Positions 36,129-47,400 of a stretch of DNA of 64,000 nucleotides are shown piece after piece; the stretch's first letter is position 1; every line of letters starts with the position of its first letter. The notes under the pieces are model-generated. The model saw only the letters and a program-made list of their open reading frames with translations, did not search any database and had not been told where the DNA came from. This DNA comes from Hemerocallis citrina (Eukaryota > Streptophyta > Magnoliopsida > Asparagales > Asphodelaceae). Both the position numbers and the translations under genes were made by a program. The stretch spans positions 39,092,984-39,156,983 of the forward strand of contig CM030362.1 in the NCBI GenBank assembly GCA_017893485.1, written 5' to 3'.

Positions 36129-37040
36129 GAGGATGAAAGCGACTCCTCGATTTCCGCAAGTACTGTTCACCTATTGACGTGCAACTGCCGCCTGGGAAAT
36201 CGCGCCACGTCCTCGAAACGTGCGCTGCTGACGTCATCCAACGCCAGGCTGACAGCTAGACGCGGGGGTCAGTTCGGAGGGGGTATTCGGCAAAGATAAC
36301 ATTTTTCTTAAGATTTAAGGCGCCGTCCTTGGACAGGCGCCCCGGGCTCCAGGGCTCGGCCGGTTCCCCTTTCACCCGCGAGCAGCTCGGGGCTTACAGC
36401 CTCGACAGCCGAAACCCCGAACTGTTCGAGGGTGAGACAGAAACCGCCATCACCTGGAGCCCTATTGGAAGACAGAGTGGCCAACCTCCTATCGAAGACA
36501 ACCCATCTATCCGAGGCTCTTCAGCCCCAAGTCCGGGATATGGTTGATGCCCCTCCCGTCTGGATCTCTCTTGGGCCAAACAACCCTATCAGGGTCGTCT
36601 GACCCGAAAGAGGATCCAGACGGCAGAAGCATCACCAATCCGAGGCTCCTCATCTACCGGTCTGAATTTCGGTCATTACCCCTCTCGCTCTGATCCCCCT
36701 GGATCTGGCTACCGTGTCAAGAACCACCAGATCCAAGAGAAGATCCGGGCGGCAGAGAAACCACCTCTCCGACACGACCGGGAGTAAAATTTTGCAAGAA
36801 ACAGACGTCCACCGGAGCAGACACCTTTGATGGCCAATAGACCACCCTTGCTATGATCCAACCCACTACAGAGAGAGGGGTACTTATAGCCTCCCCCATA
36901 GGCCGGCCTTTATGACATGGGGAAAACCAAACGACGAAAGACCATGCACCATGCATTTATTAGACGGCGCCATTAAGGCCCCTGGGAAATTGGAACATCG
37001 CACAGATTCGGGGCGCCTTCAATGCTCAGCAAAGACAGCA
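36129..37040. other. Non-coding internal region of the gag-only element
   Basis: GC-rich with repeated phrases such as CCAATCCGAGGCTC and GGATCCAGACGGCAGA. It includes the presumed antisense promoter at its left side. No convincing gene was seen. Confidence 0.5.
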
Positions 37041-38290
37041 GGCTACCCTGCTCAACATTCCTAAGGCACAACGGTTCGCCCCCCACCCTTGCCGACCCGT
37101 AACCCCTCGCCAGCTCGAGGCCAGGTCTAGCACCAGGATAGTCTTCTCAGGAAGGCTCCACGGCTCGCCATCGCCCTTGCCGACCCGTAATCCCTCGCCA
37201 AGCTCGAGGTCAGGTCTGGCACCAGGGTAGTCTTCTCAGGAAGGCTCAACGGCTCGCCATCCCCCTTGTTGGCCCATAAATCCCTCGCCAGCTCGAGGTC
37301 GGGTCTAGCACCAGGGTAGTCTTCTCAGGAAGGCTCCACGGCTCGCCATCGCCCTTGCCGACCCGTAATCCCTCACCAAGCTCGAGGTAAGGTCTGGCAC
37401 CAGGGTAGTCTTCTCAGGAAGGCTCAACGGCTCGCCATCCCCCTTGTTGGCCCATAAGTCCCTCGCCTGCTCGAGGTCGGGTCTAGCACCAGGGTAGCCT
37501 TCTCAGGAAGGCTCCTCGGCTCGCCATCGCCCTTGCCGACCCGTAATCCCTCACCAAGCTCGAGGTCAGGTCTGGCACCAGGGTAGTCTTCTCAGGAAGG
37601 CTCAATGGCTCGCCATCCCCCTTGTTGGCCCATAAGTCCCTCGCCTGCTCGAGGTCGGGTCTAGCACCAGGGTAGTCTTCTCAGGAAGGCTCCATGGCTC
37701 GCCATCGCCCTTGCCAACCCGTAATCCCTCGCCAAGCTCGAGGTCAGGTCTGGCACCAGGGTAGTCTTCTCAGGAAGGCTCAACGGCTCGCCATCCCCCT
37801 TGTTGGCCCATAAGTCCCTCGCCTGCTCGAGGTCGGGTCTAGCACCAGGGTAGTCTTCTCAGGAAGGCTCCTCGGCTCGCCATCGCCCTTGCCGACCCGT
37901 AATCCCTCGCCAAGCTCGAGGTCAGGTCTGGCACCAGGGTAGTCTTCTCAGGAAGGCTCAACGGCTCGCCATCCCCCTTGTTGGCCCATAAGTCCCTCGC
38001 CTGCTCGAGGTCGGGTCTAGCACCAGGGTAGTCTTCTCAGGAAGGCTCCACGGTTCGCCATCGCCCTTGCCAACCCGTAATCCCTCGCCAAGCTCGAGGT
38101 CAGGTCTGGCACCAGAGTAGTCTTCCCAGGAAGGCTCAACGACTCGCCATCACCCTTGCCGACCCATAATCCCTCGCCCGCTCGAGGTTGGGTCTGGCAC
38201 CAAGGAAATCTCCTCAGGAAGTCTCAGACAATCCGCCATCACCCTTGCCGACCCATAGACTCTCGGCGGCTCGAGGATTGCCCTAAAAAA
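37041..38290 (+). repeat. 89-bp tandem array, about 13-14 units
   Basis: The landmark GTCTTCTCAGGAAGGCTC recurs every 89 bases (37141, 37230, 37319, 37408, 37497 and on to about 38120). Two variants alternate, one with CTTGCCGACCCGTAAT and one with CTTGTTGGCCCATAAG, so the real unit of duplication is a 178-bp dimer. It lies just before the 3' LTR. The other family member at 63.5-64 kb carries a related array at the same place. Confidence 0.95.
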
Positions 38291-38384
38291 CAATCAGGAC
38301 AACCCCCTCACGAAGGCCCAGTGGCTTGTCATCCCATTTCTACAACCGAAAACACTCCTCCATGGCTAGCTCCCGCACCCCCGC

Positions 38385-38400
38385 AGGAGTGGGGGGCTTG
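38385..38400 (+). other. Polypurine tract of the gag-only element
   Basis: AGGAGTGGGGGGCTTG immediately precedes the 3' LTR. The same sequence, reversed, adjoins the LTR at 63513. Confidence 0.75.
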
Positions 38401-39194
38401 TGTGGTAGGGTAAAAATGGCTTGGGGCCCAACCAGGGCCCAATACAACTCTCACTCAAAAATGGGAGAAACAGCAGTCTAGTTCGGCTTCGAGCCACCGC
38501 AGGATCGGTGCCGAACCTCCAGCTCACCCCCACAGAACTGGCCTCCTCATATCCGATGAGCGACGATGGCCCTCGACCTCCGATCCACGACAGCCCTCCG
38601 GACCGTCCGCCCCTCCTGGTACAGAATGAGGATGACCTGGCACAGCCTGGGCCACCAGATCCTCCCAGAAGCACAGAAGCCCCATGATCTGCCATGTCAG
38701 CTCCAAATACCACCAAGGGCTTTGCCGCGTCAGCCCTATACCACTCCTGGTACTGCCACGTCAACCCTAAACCCCCTGGGCCTTCTGCCACGTCAGGCCC
38801 ATGGGCTTTCGGGTTCAGACCCGGTCCCCAAGCGGATCCAAACCCGGTTAGAATTCTCTATAAATACTAGACCCTCACCCACCTTTAGAGGTAACCAATC
38901 TTTTGCCACTTAAATTCACCTAGTTATTGCTACTCTCTCACAGAGACTAACTAGATCGTCGGAGGGTCCGCCACCGGGATAAACCCCGGTGTTTCAGGAC
39001 CGTCTGCAGGTACACAAGACCTCGGATCCGAACCCTCTGATCCGAGCCGAAGCATCCACCGCACTCCAAGCTAGTCACAGGAGCCGCCAGGTTATTCCGA
39101 GGGTCGTCTGACAAGCAGCTTTCTCCTTCAATATAAATTGAGTCCGAACTCACACCTGGTGCATCCACACGTCTCCCAGAAATAAACCGCATCA
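38401..39194 (+). repeat. 3' LTR of the gag-only element
   Basis: 794 bases, same ends as the 5' LTR, followed by the CTAAC target copy. The leader hairpin is at 38972-38991 with a G-C pair in place of A-T. Confidence 0.95.
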
Positions 39195-39808
39195 CTAACC
39201 ATATCTTCATACACTGTCCTAGAGCCGCCTTAGCTTGGGAAGTTTTTGGGTTGGGTTTTCATACGGTAGATACGCCAAAGAGTATACATGACCTTTGGGG
39301 CGTGTGGAGGAATAATAATATTAGGAAAGAACATAGGACACTATGGAATATCACCACTGGGGCGATTTTGTGGTCTCTATGGAGGGATAGAAATGACTTA
39401 TGCTTTCGTAATATTAAATGTCAATTTCATATTTTACTGCGCAAAATAGTGGTCCTTATACATGATTGGGCAGGTCATACAGGATCCAGGAAGAGAGTCA
39501 GACTCGACGGGGCAGAGTGAGCAGGTGGGGCCGGGCAGCATGTATCCACTGTCTAGTACTTTTGAGATCGAGCATGGAGGAGATAGCTGTGATCTAGCAT
39601 GCCATTTATCTTTTGTAGTGGTTTTTTTTGTATGCCCTAGGGTACGCTACTTGTCTTTATCATAATTGTTATGTTATAATAGATATGTTGTATTTTGTGC
39701 CGACGCGCACAGTATGAAGTAGGAGATGTTGTAGGACTTTTTTGTAATCCCGTTAATCTTTCATTAATGAGACCGATGACTTCGGTCACTTTTTATTTCA
39801 AAAAAAAA
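39195..39808 (+). pseudogene. LINE-A ORF2 part 3 and 3' end
   Basis: Resumes the zf-RVT segment (HIFIHCPRAALAWEVFG) and ends ORF2 with RKRVRLDGAE at TGA 39518-39520, parallel to LINE-B (RKKLRMDNAE). The 3' untranslated end carries TTTCATTAATGA, the TGAC-TTCG-GTCA stem-loop at 39777-39788, and a poly-A of nine or ten bases before the target duplication. Confidence 0.85.
39777..39788 (+). promoter_or_regulatory. 3'-terminal hairpin of LINE-A
   Basis: TGAC/GTCA stem with a TTCG tetraloop, about 20 bases from the poly-A. LINE-B has TGAC-TTTA-GTCA at the same place. Such terminal stem-loops in plant L1s are thought to be recognised by the LINE reverse transcriptase. Confidence 0.6.
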
Positions 39809-40032
39809 ATAGAAATTAACTTCAGCCAACACCATACACTATAAGTAATTCTAGTTCTTTTCTTGACCGAAAAGGAAAATCTCTAGATCCTTTAGACTTT
39901 TAGCAACAACTGTTTAATTCACTGGATTTGTTTGCATATATACTATATCCTCTATCGGTTCAATATATCTCTATTAATTTGATGCAACCATGCGCAATTT
40001 TCAATTAAACATCCTACTCTAAGTCCAAGTTG

Positions 40033-40743
40033 TAGCGATGTCAATCGTGCCGTGCCGCCTGAAGCCCAGTCAAATTATGCTTTTCATGCTTCGGGTTCGT
40101 TCTCATGTCAGGCCAAAATTTTCGAATTCGTGTCGAGCCGTGCCGAACACTCTAATTCAAGCCCAAACCCAAAGCCCAAAATATCATATTTGGGTTCCAT
40201 TTGGGCTCGTGCCTATTCTTGTTCAAGCTTTAAATATTTAATTATTTACAAAAAAAAGTAGTTTACTGATATGTTATTGAAACATTTAGATCAAGATAAA
40301 ATACAGAGAAAGTAAGTGATTAATGTGCAAAATTTTCTTTCCCCTTCTCTCCTACATCATTTCATGGGAAAATGGAACAAATCTTCTACAACAGACGTTT
40401 CTCTAAGAGACGCTAAAGCAGTCCCTTTTCCTCCACTCTTTCGAATCCTCTGCCACCAACAACTTCAGCCCTCTGGTCATCTATTCTCCTAACTCCTCGA
40501 CCTCTCCCCAACGTACCTTTCTTTTCCTTCCATTCTTAAATTGATTTTTTGAAATTCTTATCATGTTTCGGGCTCATGTGATGTTCGCGCTTCAGCGTTC
40601 TTCGTGTCGTGCCATGTTGGAGGAAAATATTCTCCGCCGAACCCGACCCGAACATTGTGCCCGTGCCACCCGATGCCCTTGCCCAAAGATTTCGTGTCAG
40701 TCTCGTGTCGGAATCGAGCAACCCGACCCAATTGACATCTCTG
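40033..40743. mobile_element. hAT-type non-autonomous element, 711 bp
   Basis: It starts TAGCGATGTCAATCG; the other end, reversed, reads CAGAGATGTCAATTG. The 8-bp flanks CCAAGTTG and CCATGTTG differ at one base. TA/CAGNGATGTCAAT termini and 8-bp duplications are typical of hAT elements. The inside has no transposase; two GC-rich ends enclose an AT-rich middle. Confidence 0.75.
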
Positions 40744-40751
40744 CCATGTTG

Positions 40752-41361
40752 TGACATATAACATCCATTTGATAAACATTTTTCAACAAACAAAAGTCAA
40801 GTGCATTAAAGACTATTTGTATGCCTCATTGTTAGTGAGTACCAGTCTAGGAGACTGAGTCATCCAACTCGAACGTGTGTAACTACGACCTTATTATTGA
40901 AAATGAACAAACCAATATACAAAAGTTTCTAATGCTCTGTTTGGTATTGTTGTGAAGAATACTTTAAGTGTTTTCATTGAAATTTGTTGGTACCAAAAAT
41001 ACTATTAGAAAATTTTATATTTAACTCTAAAAATTTTTGAGTTAGCAAAAATACTTTTTGAGAAGCTAAACGCATCATTTTAGGTCATTTTAGAAAAAAA
41101 TGCTAAAAATAATGGTTTTAGAATAAGTTCTTTTGATTAAGAGCGTTTTTTATTGGATTTATAAAAATAAAAAAAATTAAGCATAAAAGAGCTTTCAGAC
41201 TCAAAAGCATTAACCGAAAGCAATATGGTCTAAAAGAAAATGCAAATTAAAATAAAAACCAGTCCTTTGAAGTAAAATTTGCCGAGTCAAACAAACCATC
41301 CATGATCGGTTTCCAAATTCTCCCCTAGATCCCCACCAAATAACCACTACCATCTCTCTCT
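40752..41361. other. Upstream region of the F-box gene
   Basis: AT-rich. It contains a GCTCTGTTTGGTATTGTTGTG stretch near 40932 like the ends of many plant MITEs, but I could not find a matching terminus. Otherwise nothing is recognised. Confidence 0.4.
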
Positions 41362-41368
41362 TTATAAA
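41362..41368 (+). promoter_or_regulatory. TATA box of the F-box gene
   Basis: TATAAAA follows a CATCTCTCTCT tract, 57 bases before the start codon, and is followed by C-rich sequence suitable for a short leader. Confidence 0.6.
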
Positions 41369-41418
41369 ACCCCCCCTCCCCCAAAATCACCCCACCAAAA
41401 CCCCAACCCCACCAACAA

Positions 41419-44400
41419 ATGTCCTCCGACCGCAGCGGTGGGCCCACCACCTCTACCACCGTCGGCTTCCACCTCCTCCCCTCGGAGCTCCTCCACTCCA
41501 TCCTCCTCTCCCTCCCCCTTCCTGACCTCCTCCGCCTCCGCTCCCTCTCCCGCCCTTTCCACTCCCTCATCTCCACCCCTCTCTTCCGCCTTAATTACAT
41601 CTCTACCCTTCCCCCTCCCTTCCTCTTCCTCTTCAAAAAGAACCCCCCTCGCCTCTCCCTCCTCCGCGGCTTCGACCCCCGCTCCCACCGCTGGTTCACT
41701 TTCCCCCTCCTCGACCTCATCAAGCCCCTCGTCCCACCGGGGGAAGACCTCTACTTCCTCGCCGCCTCCGGCGACTTCTTCCTCTTCGCATCCAACGGCC
41801 TCCGCCAGCTCATCGCAGTTAATCTCTCATCCAAATCCGTCAAGATAATTCCACCTTCTCCGCTCGGTCCACGCGGCACCTCCTCCTGGCGCCGGTCTGC
41901 GCTGAAGCTTGTCTCTGATCCGGCTGGATCGGATCATTTTAAGTTTTTGTTTGCTGAGCTGTACCAGAACCGGCCAGTGCTTTTCGAGTATGATTCTGCC
42001 AGCGACACGTGGCAGGCTACGGAGGCTGTAGCTGTAGAGGGGACACGTGCCGGTTTGAAAGAGAGAAAGGTAGGATATTGATAAGTAGGAGTAATCTCTA
42101 ATAATAATAATAATCTCTCATCTCTAATCTCTAATAGTATAATGGGAGAAGACCTTAGTCACATTTGTAAATATTTTTGTCAATCTACCAACTCGTATAA
42201 CACACTTGCATAACTGTTATAAAGAAGGTTCTAGGTTCAAATCAAGACTACCTCTAAATTTTTATTTTAAAAAACTATATTTATGAAAACGTGCATCGCA
42301 CGTGTAAACTACTATAATCTATCTATAATAACTATTATAATGGGAGAGATGGGGTTGGTAAAAAAATGAACAATTTTTTATTTTTTTGTGTATGTGTGTC
42401 AACACGTGCAGCGCACGTGTTGGTAGTTTTTTTTTGTCCTTTTCATTCCTCCGCCACGTGCATCGCACGTGCATCATACTAGTAATAATATAATGGGAGA
42501 AGCCCTTAGTGTCATTTGTAAATATACTACTTTTTTTGTAAATCCACCACTTTACGTGTATTACACGTGCAACTTAAACTCTCCATTATACACTTTATTT
42601 AAATCTACCAATTTACGTGCATTATACGTATAACTCAAACTCTCTCATTATACTTTTTATATTACTTTAAAAAAAATGTATTTATTAACACGTGCTATAT
42701 TATATTACTTTAAAAACTATATATTGATTAAAACGTGCATTGCACGTGTTAACTACTAGTAATTTTTTAAAAGGGGATTCCCTACAAATTATTATTACTA
42801 GTAACTGCACCTGCGATGTACGTTTTAATTATTATTTTTTTATAGTAAATAATAAGTTTTTTTTTATGCATTAGATATTCTTTACAAATTACTCATATAT
42901 AAACTTTTATTTTATATGAGTGACACTTTTGTAAATAATTATGTCGGAAATTAATTTGAACTTTGAGAGTATTATGGTAACCAGTAATGGTAACTAACAA
43001 CAGTTGAGTAAATAAATGGTTAAAGTAACTCCCACTTAAAAATGAATGGTTAACATTAGTTGATTGAATGAATCCCTACAAATTACAGGTTGTTTACAAA
43101 TGACAACCCCAACTCTCCCATTATAATATTACTACTAACTGCACGTGCAATGCATGCTTTAATTAATATTTTTTATATAGTAAATAATAAGACATTCCTT
43201 TACTCATTAGATACTTTTTACAAATTACTCCTAGTGTTACAAACTTATATTTTATACGAATGACATTTTTGTAAATAATTATGTCGTAAATAAATTTGAA
43301 CTTTGAGGGTATTAGAGCATCCACAATGGCAATTCTTATTTTTTGGCAAAATGGGACGAATAGAAATAGAATAGATCGAAAGGTCTGCAGTGATCGTTTG
43401 CTATATTTTGCTAAAAGTTGAGTAGGACGAGACAACTTGTTTCATCCTTTTTTTTATAGATTTAATTAATTACCGATTAACTATTAAAATATCTTAATTA
43501 AATAAATTAAATATTAAAATATAACCTAATCCTATTTAATCACCTACTAAACTATTAATTATAACTTAAAACCCCACTAAATCCCCCCCCCAATACCTGG
43601 ACGGGACAGTATGTCCCGTCCGTTGGTATTTTTTGTTTTTTTTTTCCGAATAATCTGATCCGTTGATCAGTTGAAAAAATTGGAAAAAAAAAGAAAAAAA
43701 TATATACAAAACCCAACGGCCAGGACAACATGTCCCGTCCGAGCGGTTTTAAAAAAAAAAATTTATTTTGGGAAGGACGATACAACATGTATCGTCCGAC
43801 CCATTTAAAAAAAAATAAAATATTACGGGACGAGACAACTTGTCTCGTCCGACTTTAATAAAAAAATATTAAATCTCTGGAACGATACAAGATGTATCGT
43901 CCTCTATATTCCTATATTCGCTAGCCCACTTCTCAAATATGAGAATGGACTGTAGAACGTTTGCTATTTTATAAGAAAATAGCAAACGACTGCAGCGCTC
44001 CATTCTCATATTATTCTCATAATATGAGAATATGAGAAATATAGCAAACGACTGTGGATGCTCTTATGGTAACTAACAACAGTTGAGTAAATGAATGGTT
44101 AATATAACTCCCACTTAAAATGAACTAGTAACTGCACGTGCGATGCACGCTTTAATTAATATTTTTTATATAGTAAATAATAAAATCTTCCTTTACTCAT
44201 TAGATACTTTTTACAGATTACTTCTAGTGTTACAAACTTTTATTTTATATGAGTGACATTTTTGTAAATAATTATGTCGTAAATAAATTTGAACGTTGAG
44301 GGTATTATGGTAACTAACAACACTTGAGTAAATGAATGGTTAATATAACTCCCACTTAAAGATGAATGGTTAAGATTAGATGGTTGAATGAATATACACA

Positions 44401-47400
44401 AATTACAAGTTGTCTACAAATGACAAACCCAACTCTCCCATTATAATATTAGAGATGGTTGAGATTAGATCGTTGAATGAATGTCTATAAATTACAGGTT
44501 GTTTACAAATGACAACCCCAACTCTTCCATTATAATATTAGAGATTAATTATTATTATTATTTTTAAGGGAGTTAAGGAATGCAACTCCCAAATTGCATT
44601 AATGTACTTCCATTTTCGGGTTAAAATATAAAATTTGGTTCTATTGAAATTTAGGGTTATATTTTGGAATATAGTTAAGGTACCAATAGTTATCTCAGAG
44701 AATTTTACAAATTTCTAGTTATCCTAATTTTAAAATGTTATTGGAAACTTTTTTTGGAGTTAATATAACTATAATCTCACCGCAAAAGTTGAGATAACTA
44801 AAGTTATTTAAACTCTATTTTGATCTTTTTTTCAATAAAAAAACTAAAAAGATCATAGCAAGTTGGATATCTAAAGTTAGCATACCTCGTTTCCAAACAC
44901 GGCTTAAAGTAGCTATGATCACCTTTACTTAGAGGCAAGTTAACTTTGAGGTAAGTTAATGGAGATAACTTACACGACAACAGAACATTCTATTACTCTT
45001 GTGCTGAGTTATGGAGAGAGGAAAGTTTCACCAGAGAGAAAATCTCCCAAGCAACTTCCAACATAGATCGATGGCAAAGAGAGGAAGAGGCGAGGAGGAT
45101 AGTCGACGAACTGAGGTTAGAGGCAACTATGGAGGGGGGTGGGGAGACCATAGAGGTCTTCCCAAGAGTAAACCATCGAGAGCTAGAGGAGTCTCGCGGT
45201 CGAAGGACTCGAGGGTGGACCATAGAGGGCCACCCAAAAGTGGAGAAAGAGAGCCCCAAAAGGGAACTCAGATGGAGGGACGGCGACTTCATTCGCCAGA
45301 GGGATTGAGAGGGGTGTCTCGTTCGAGGTCCATAAAGAGGACAAGCTATCTTGAGGCGACTAAAAGAGGTATAGAGGACCCTGAGCAAGGTTACCGTCGA
45401 AGGGAGGACAGAGCGTCGGAGATGGAAGTGATGAAGAGGAAGGAGGATGCCGAAGGAGTGTGGATTCTTTTCAAACCCAAGCAGGTAGTCAAAGCAGAGA
45501 AGAAGGCAGCAAGGCAACAGTCTTCTTCGTCATCGGCTCCGGCCATGGCAAGAAAGAACGCGCAGTGCCATAAGTGTGCGGAGCGAGGTCACTCCATCAA
45601 TGAGTGTGTGAATGAATAGTTTTGTTATGCCTGCAAATAACAGGGGCACATTTCCAGTGATTGTCCGACTCCCGAACATGGGAAAGGTGAAGCCATGCAG
45701 ACCCCAACGCTCAGTCCAGAGTTGAGGATTGAGAGCAAGGCAAGCGTACCTAGGTCGGAGGAGAGTAAAGATGACGGTAGGAGAACTATTAGAGTGGTGA
45801 TTGAGCCGACCCCAGTCATGGCGGATTTCGAGCATCGTCTGCAACTTTGCGTTATGCTCAATGTCCACATGGGTAACCCCTCGCTAGAGGAGTTGGCAGA
45901 GCAGCTAACAGAGAGTGTTAGGCTGTCGTCGGAGTGGACTTGGTAGATTCAAAAAGTGGATGATGACGTATGGATGGTTTACTCTAAGACTGAGGAAAGA
46001 ATTCAGGAACTACTAATGATGGGTAGTCTTGAAGGGGAGGATTTCTACGTCACAATGAGTAGATGGTTGAGGAAGTTCGGCGCTTTGAAGACCGATACAC
46101 TGCCGGCGGTGTGGGTTTGACTGTTCAACCCGTCGTTCCATTGCTGGGTGCGGTCGGCATTTCAGAATGTTGTTGGAGCTTCGGATACCTGATCGCAATC
46201 GATAAGAACACCAATTTACAAATGCGTCGTGAGTATGCGAGAATTCAAATTGGTTTGAACGACACTAGACTTATTCCATCGATGATCGTTGCAGAATTCG
46301 AAGAAGAAAGACACGAAATTAAAATTATCATAGAGAGGAAGAAGAGGGTTTCGTTTCGAGGGTCACCGGAGGTGTCGTCCAGCTCGGAGGTGCCATATAG
46401 CAAGAGGAAGGAGGTTGAAGATAAGCCCCAACCGTTAGATCTTGGGCTGGGAAATCTGAACCACCGATTTGCGAGCGATAAAGGACAGGTAGGAGAAGGT
46501 GTGGGACCGTTGGATCATAGCCAAGCTCTTCTGGGCCGTTCAAAACAGACAACTCCATTACGGTTAGGGACACCAGATCAACTCGAAGGTACTGGAGACA
46601 GCTGTCAGAAGGTCAAATCAGGAGGGGTAGGGGAAGGTGTGAGGGGTTGGATAGCAGAATGATGTTGACTGCGATGGGTAAGGGGCAGATGAAGACATCT
46701 ACGAAGAAGGACGTAGATAGCGAGGTAAGACAAATGAAAGAGGGTGTGCAGAGGGGGGTCCCACAGAGGCAGAAACGGCGGTTTTGACACTTTCGAAAGC
46801 ACAATTTCAACAAGCCTTAGAAGAAGCAATGAAAGCTGCGACTCAAAAGCTTCTGCCTACTGGGTCGGCCCATTTCAAGATGAATCTAACTTAAACATTG
46901 GGTTCTATAAACCAGGGCCACAACTTGAGCAAGACAAAATGGGAATTAACGACATGGAGGGTTTGGAGGTGGCTGGTCATGAGGGAATAGAGGAGGTGAA
47001 AGAAGAGGGTGAGGAGGGGGAAGTGGGGATGTCCGGGGACGAGACAGGTGGGGGAGGAGAAGGGGGTGAAGAGGATTTAATAGCTGAGGACACAAACAAA
47101 TCGTCAGGGGAGAATTGGTGCCCTAGATGGAGTGGGGGAGGAGAATGACTATGATAGCGAGCACGAAAGATGGGCAATGCAGGTGTGGGTACTAGCTCCT
47201 GGGAAACAAAGTGTTGGAGAAAGTGCCTGGGGAGGCGTGGACGAGACCAAGAGGAAGAGCATGAGGCAAATTGATAGGTGGGGTTCGAAAGGTCCAAGGG
47301 AGGAGGATCTTATTAGATCAGCAGCAAAGATTAAGGAACCAACGTCAGCATGTGGAGGTTCGTTTTCAATTTTGAGTTGTATTTCAGATAATAAGCTTCT

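Larger units (their letters stand above)
29383..39194 (+). mobile_element. Gag-protease-only LTR retrotransposon with antisense gene, 9.8 kb
   Basis: Two 794-bp LTRs (29383-30176 and 38401-39194) and a CTAAC target duplication (29378-29382, 39195-39199) define it. Inside are a gag-protease ORF, a convergent antisense multi-exon gene and an 89-bp tandem array, but no reverse transcriptase, RNase H or integrase. It must therefore depend on another element for these, as TR-GAG and large non-autonomous derivatives do. The gag type and the presence of an antisense ORF suggest the Tat branch of Ty3 elements; that assignment is inferred. The LTRs differ at about a dozen sites by eye. Confidence 0.9.
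15438..39822 (+). mobile_element. LINE-A: 5'-truncated L1 retrotransposon carrying two nested LTR elements
   Basis: A 14-bp target duplication ATAGAAATTAACTT lies at 15438-15451 and 39809-39822. The LINE body is 15452-39808 minus its two insertions, leaving about 3.5 kb, and ends in a short poly-A. 5' truncation during reverse transcription is normal for L1 and removed ORF1 and most of the endonuclease. The reading frame continues across both insertions once each LTR element and one copy of its target duplication are set aside. This dates the LINE as older than both. Confidence 0.9.
43132..44544 (-). mobile_element. Helitron H5, minus strand, host of a MITE and of H6
   Basis: The 3' hairpin on minus is GCATTGCACGTGC at about 43140-43152. 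The 5' end TCTCTAATATTATAATGG lies at 44544. A Harbinger MITE (43315-44063) and Helitron H6 (44125-44455) sit inside. With both removed it matches H4 almost from end to end. Confidence 0.75.

Noticed and set aside
37041..38290. Regular 89-bp repeats suggesting a CRISPR-like array
   Set aside because: Units are contiguous with no unique spacers, alternate as a dimer, and lie in a plant retroelement.
41325..41688. Minus-strand Glu/Gly-rich ORFs over the F-box exon
   Set aside because: They are the shadow of the C-rich F-box coding strand; the F-box frame is clearly the real one.
44545..44958. Possible MITE with GAGATAACT/AGTTATCTC dyads
   Set aside because: I could not match two terminal repeats or a target duplication, so it is not called.
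46013..46829. Short minus-strand ORFs across LINE-B ORF1
   Set aside because: Shadows of the decayed ORF1; no motif of their own.
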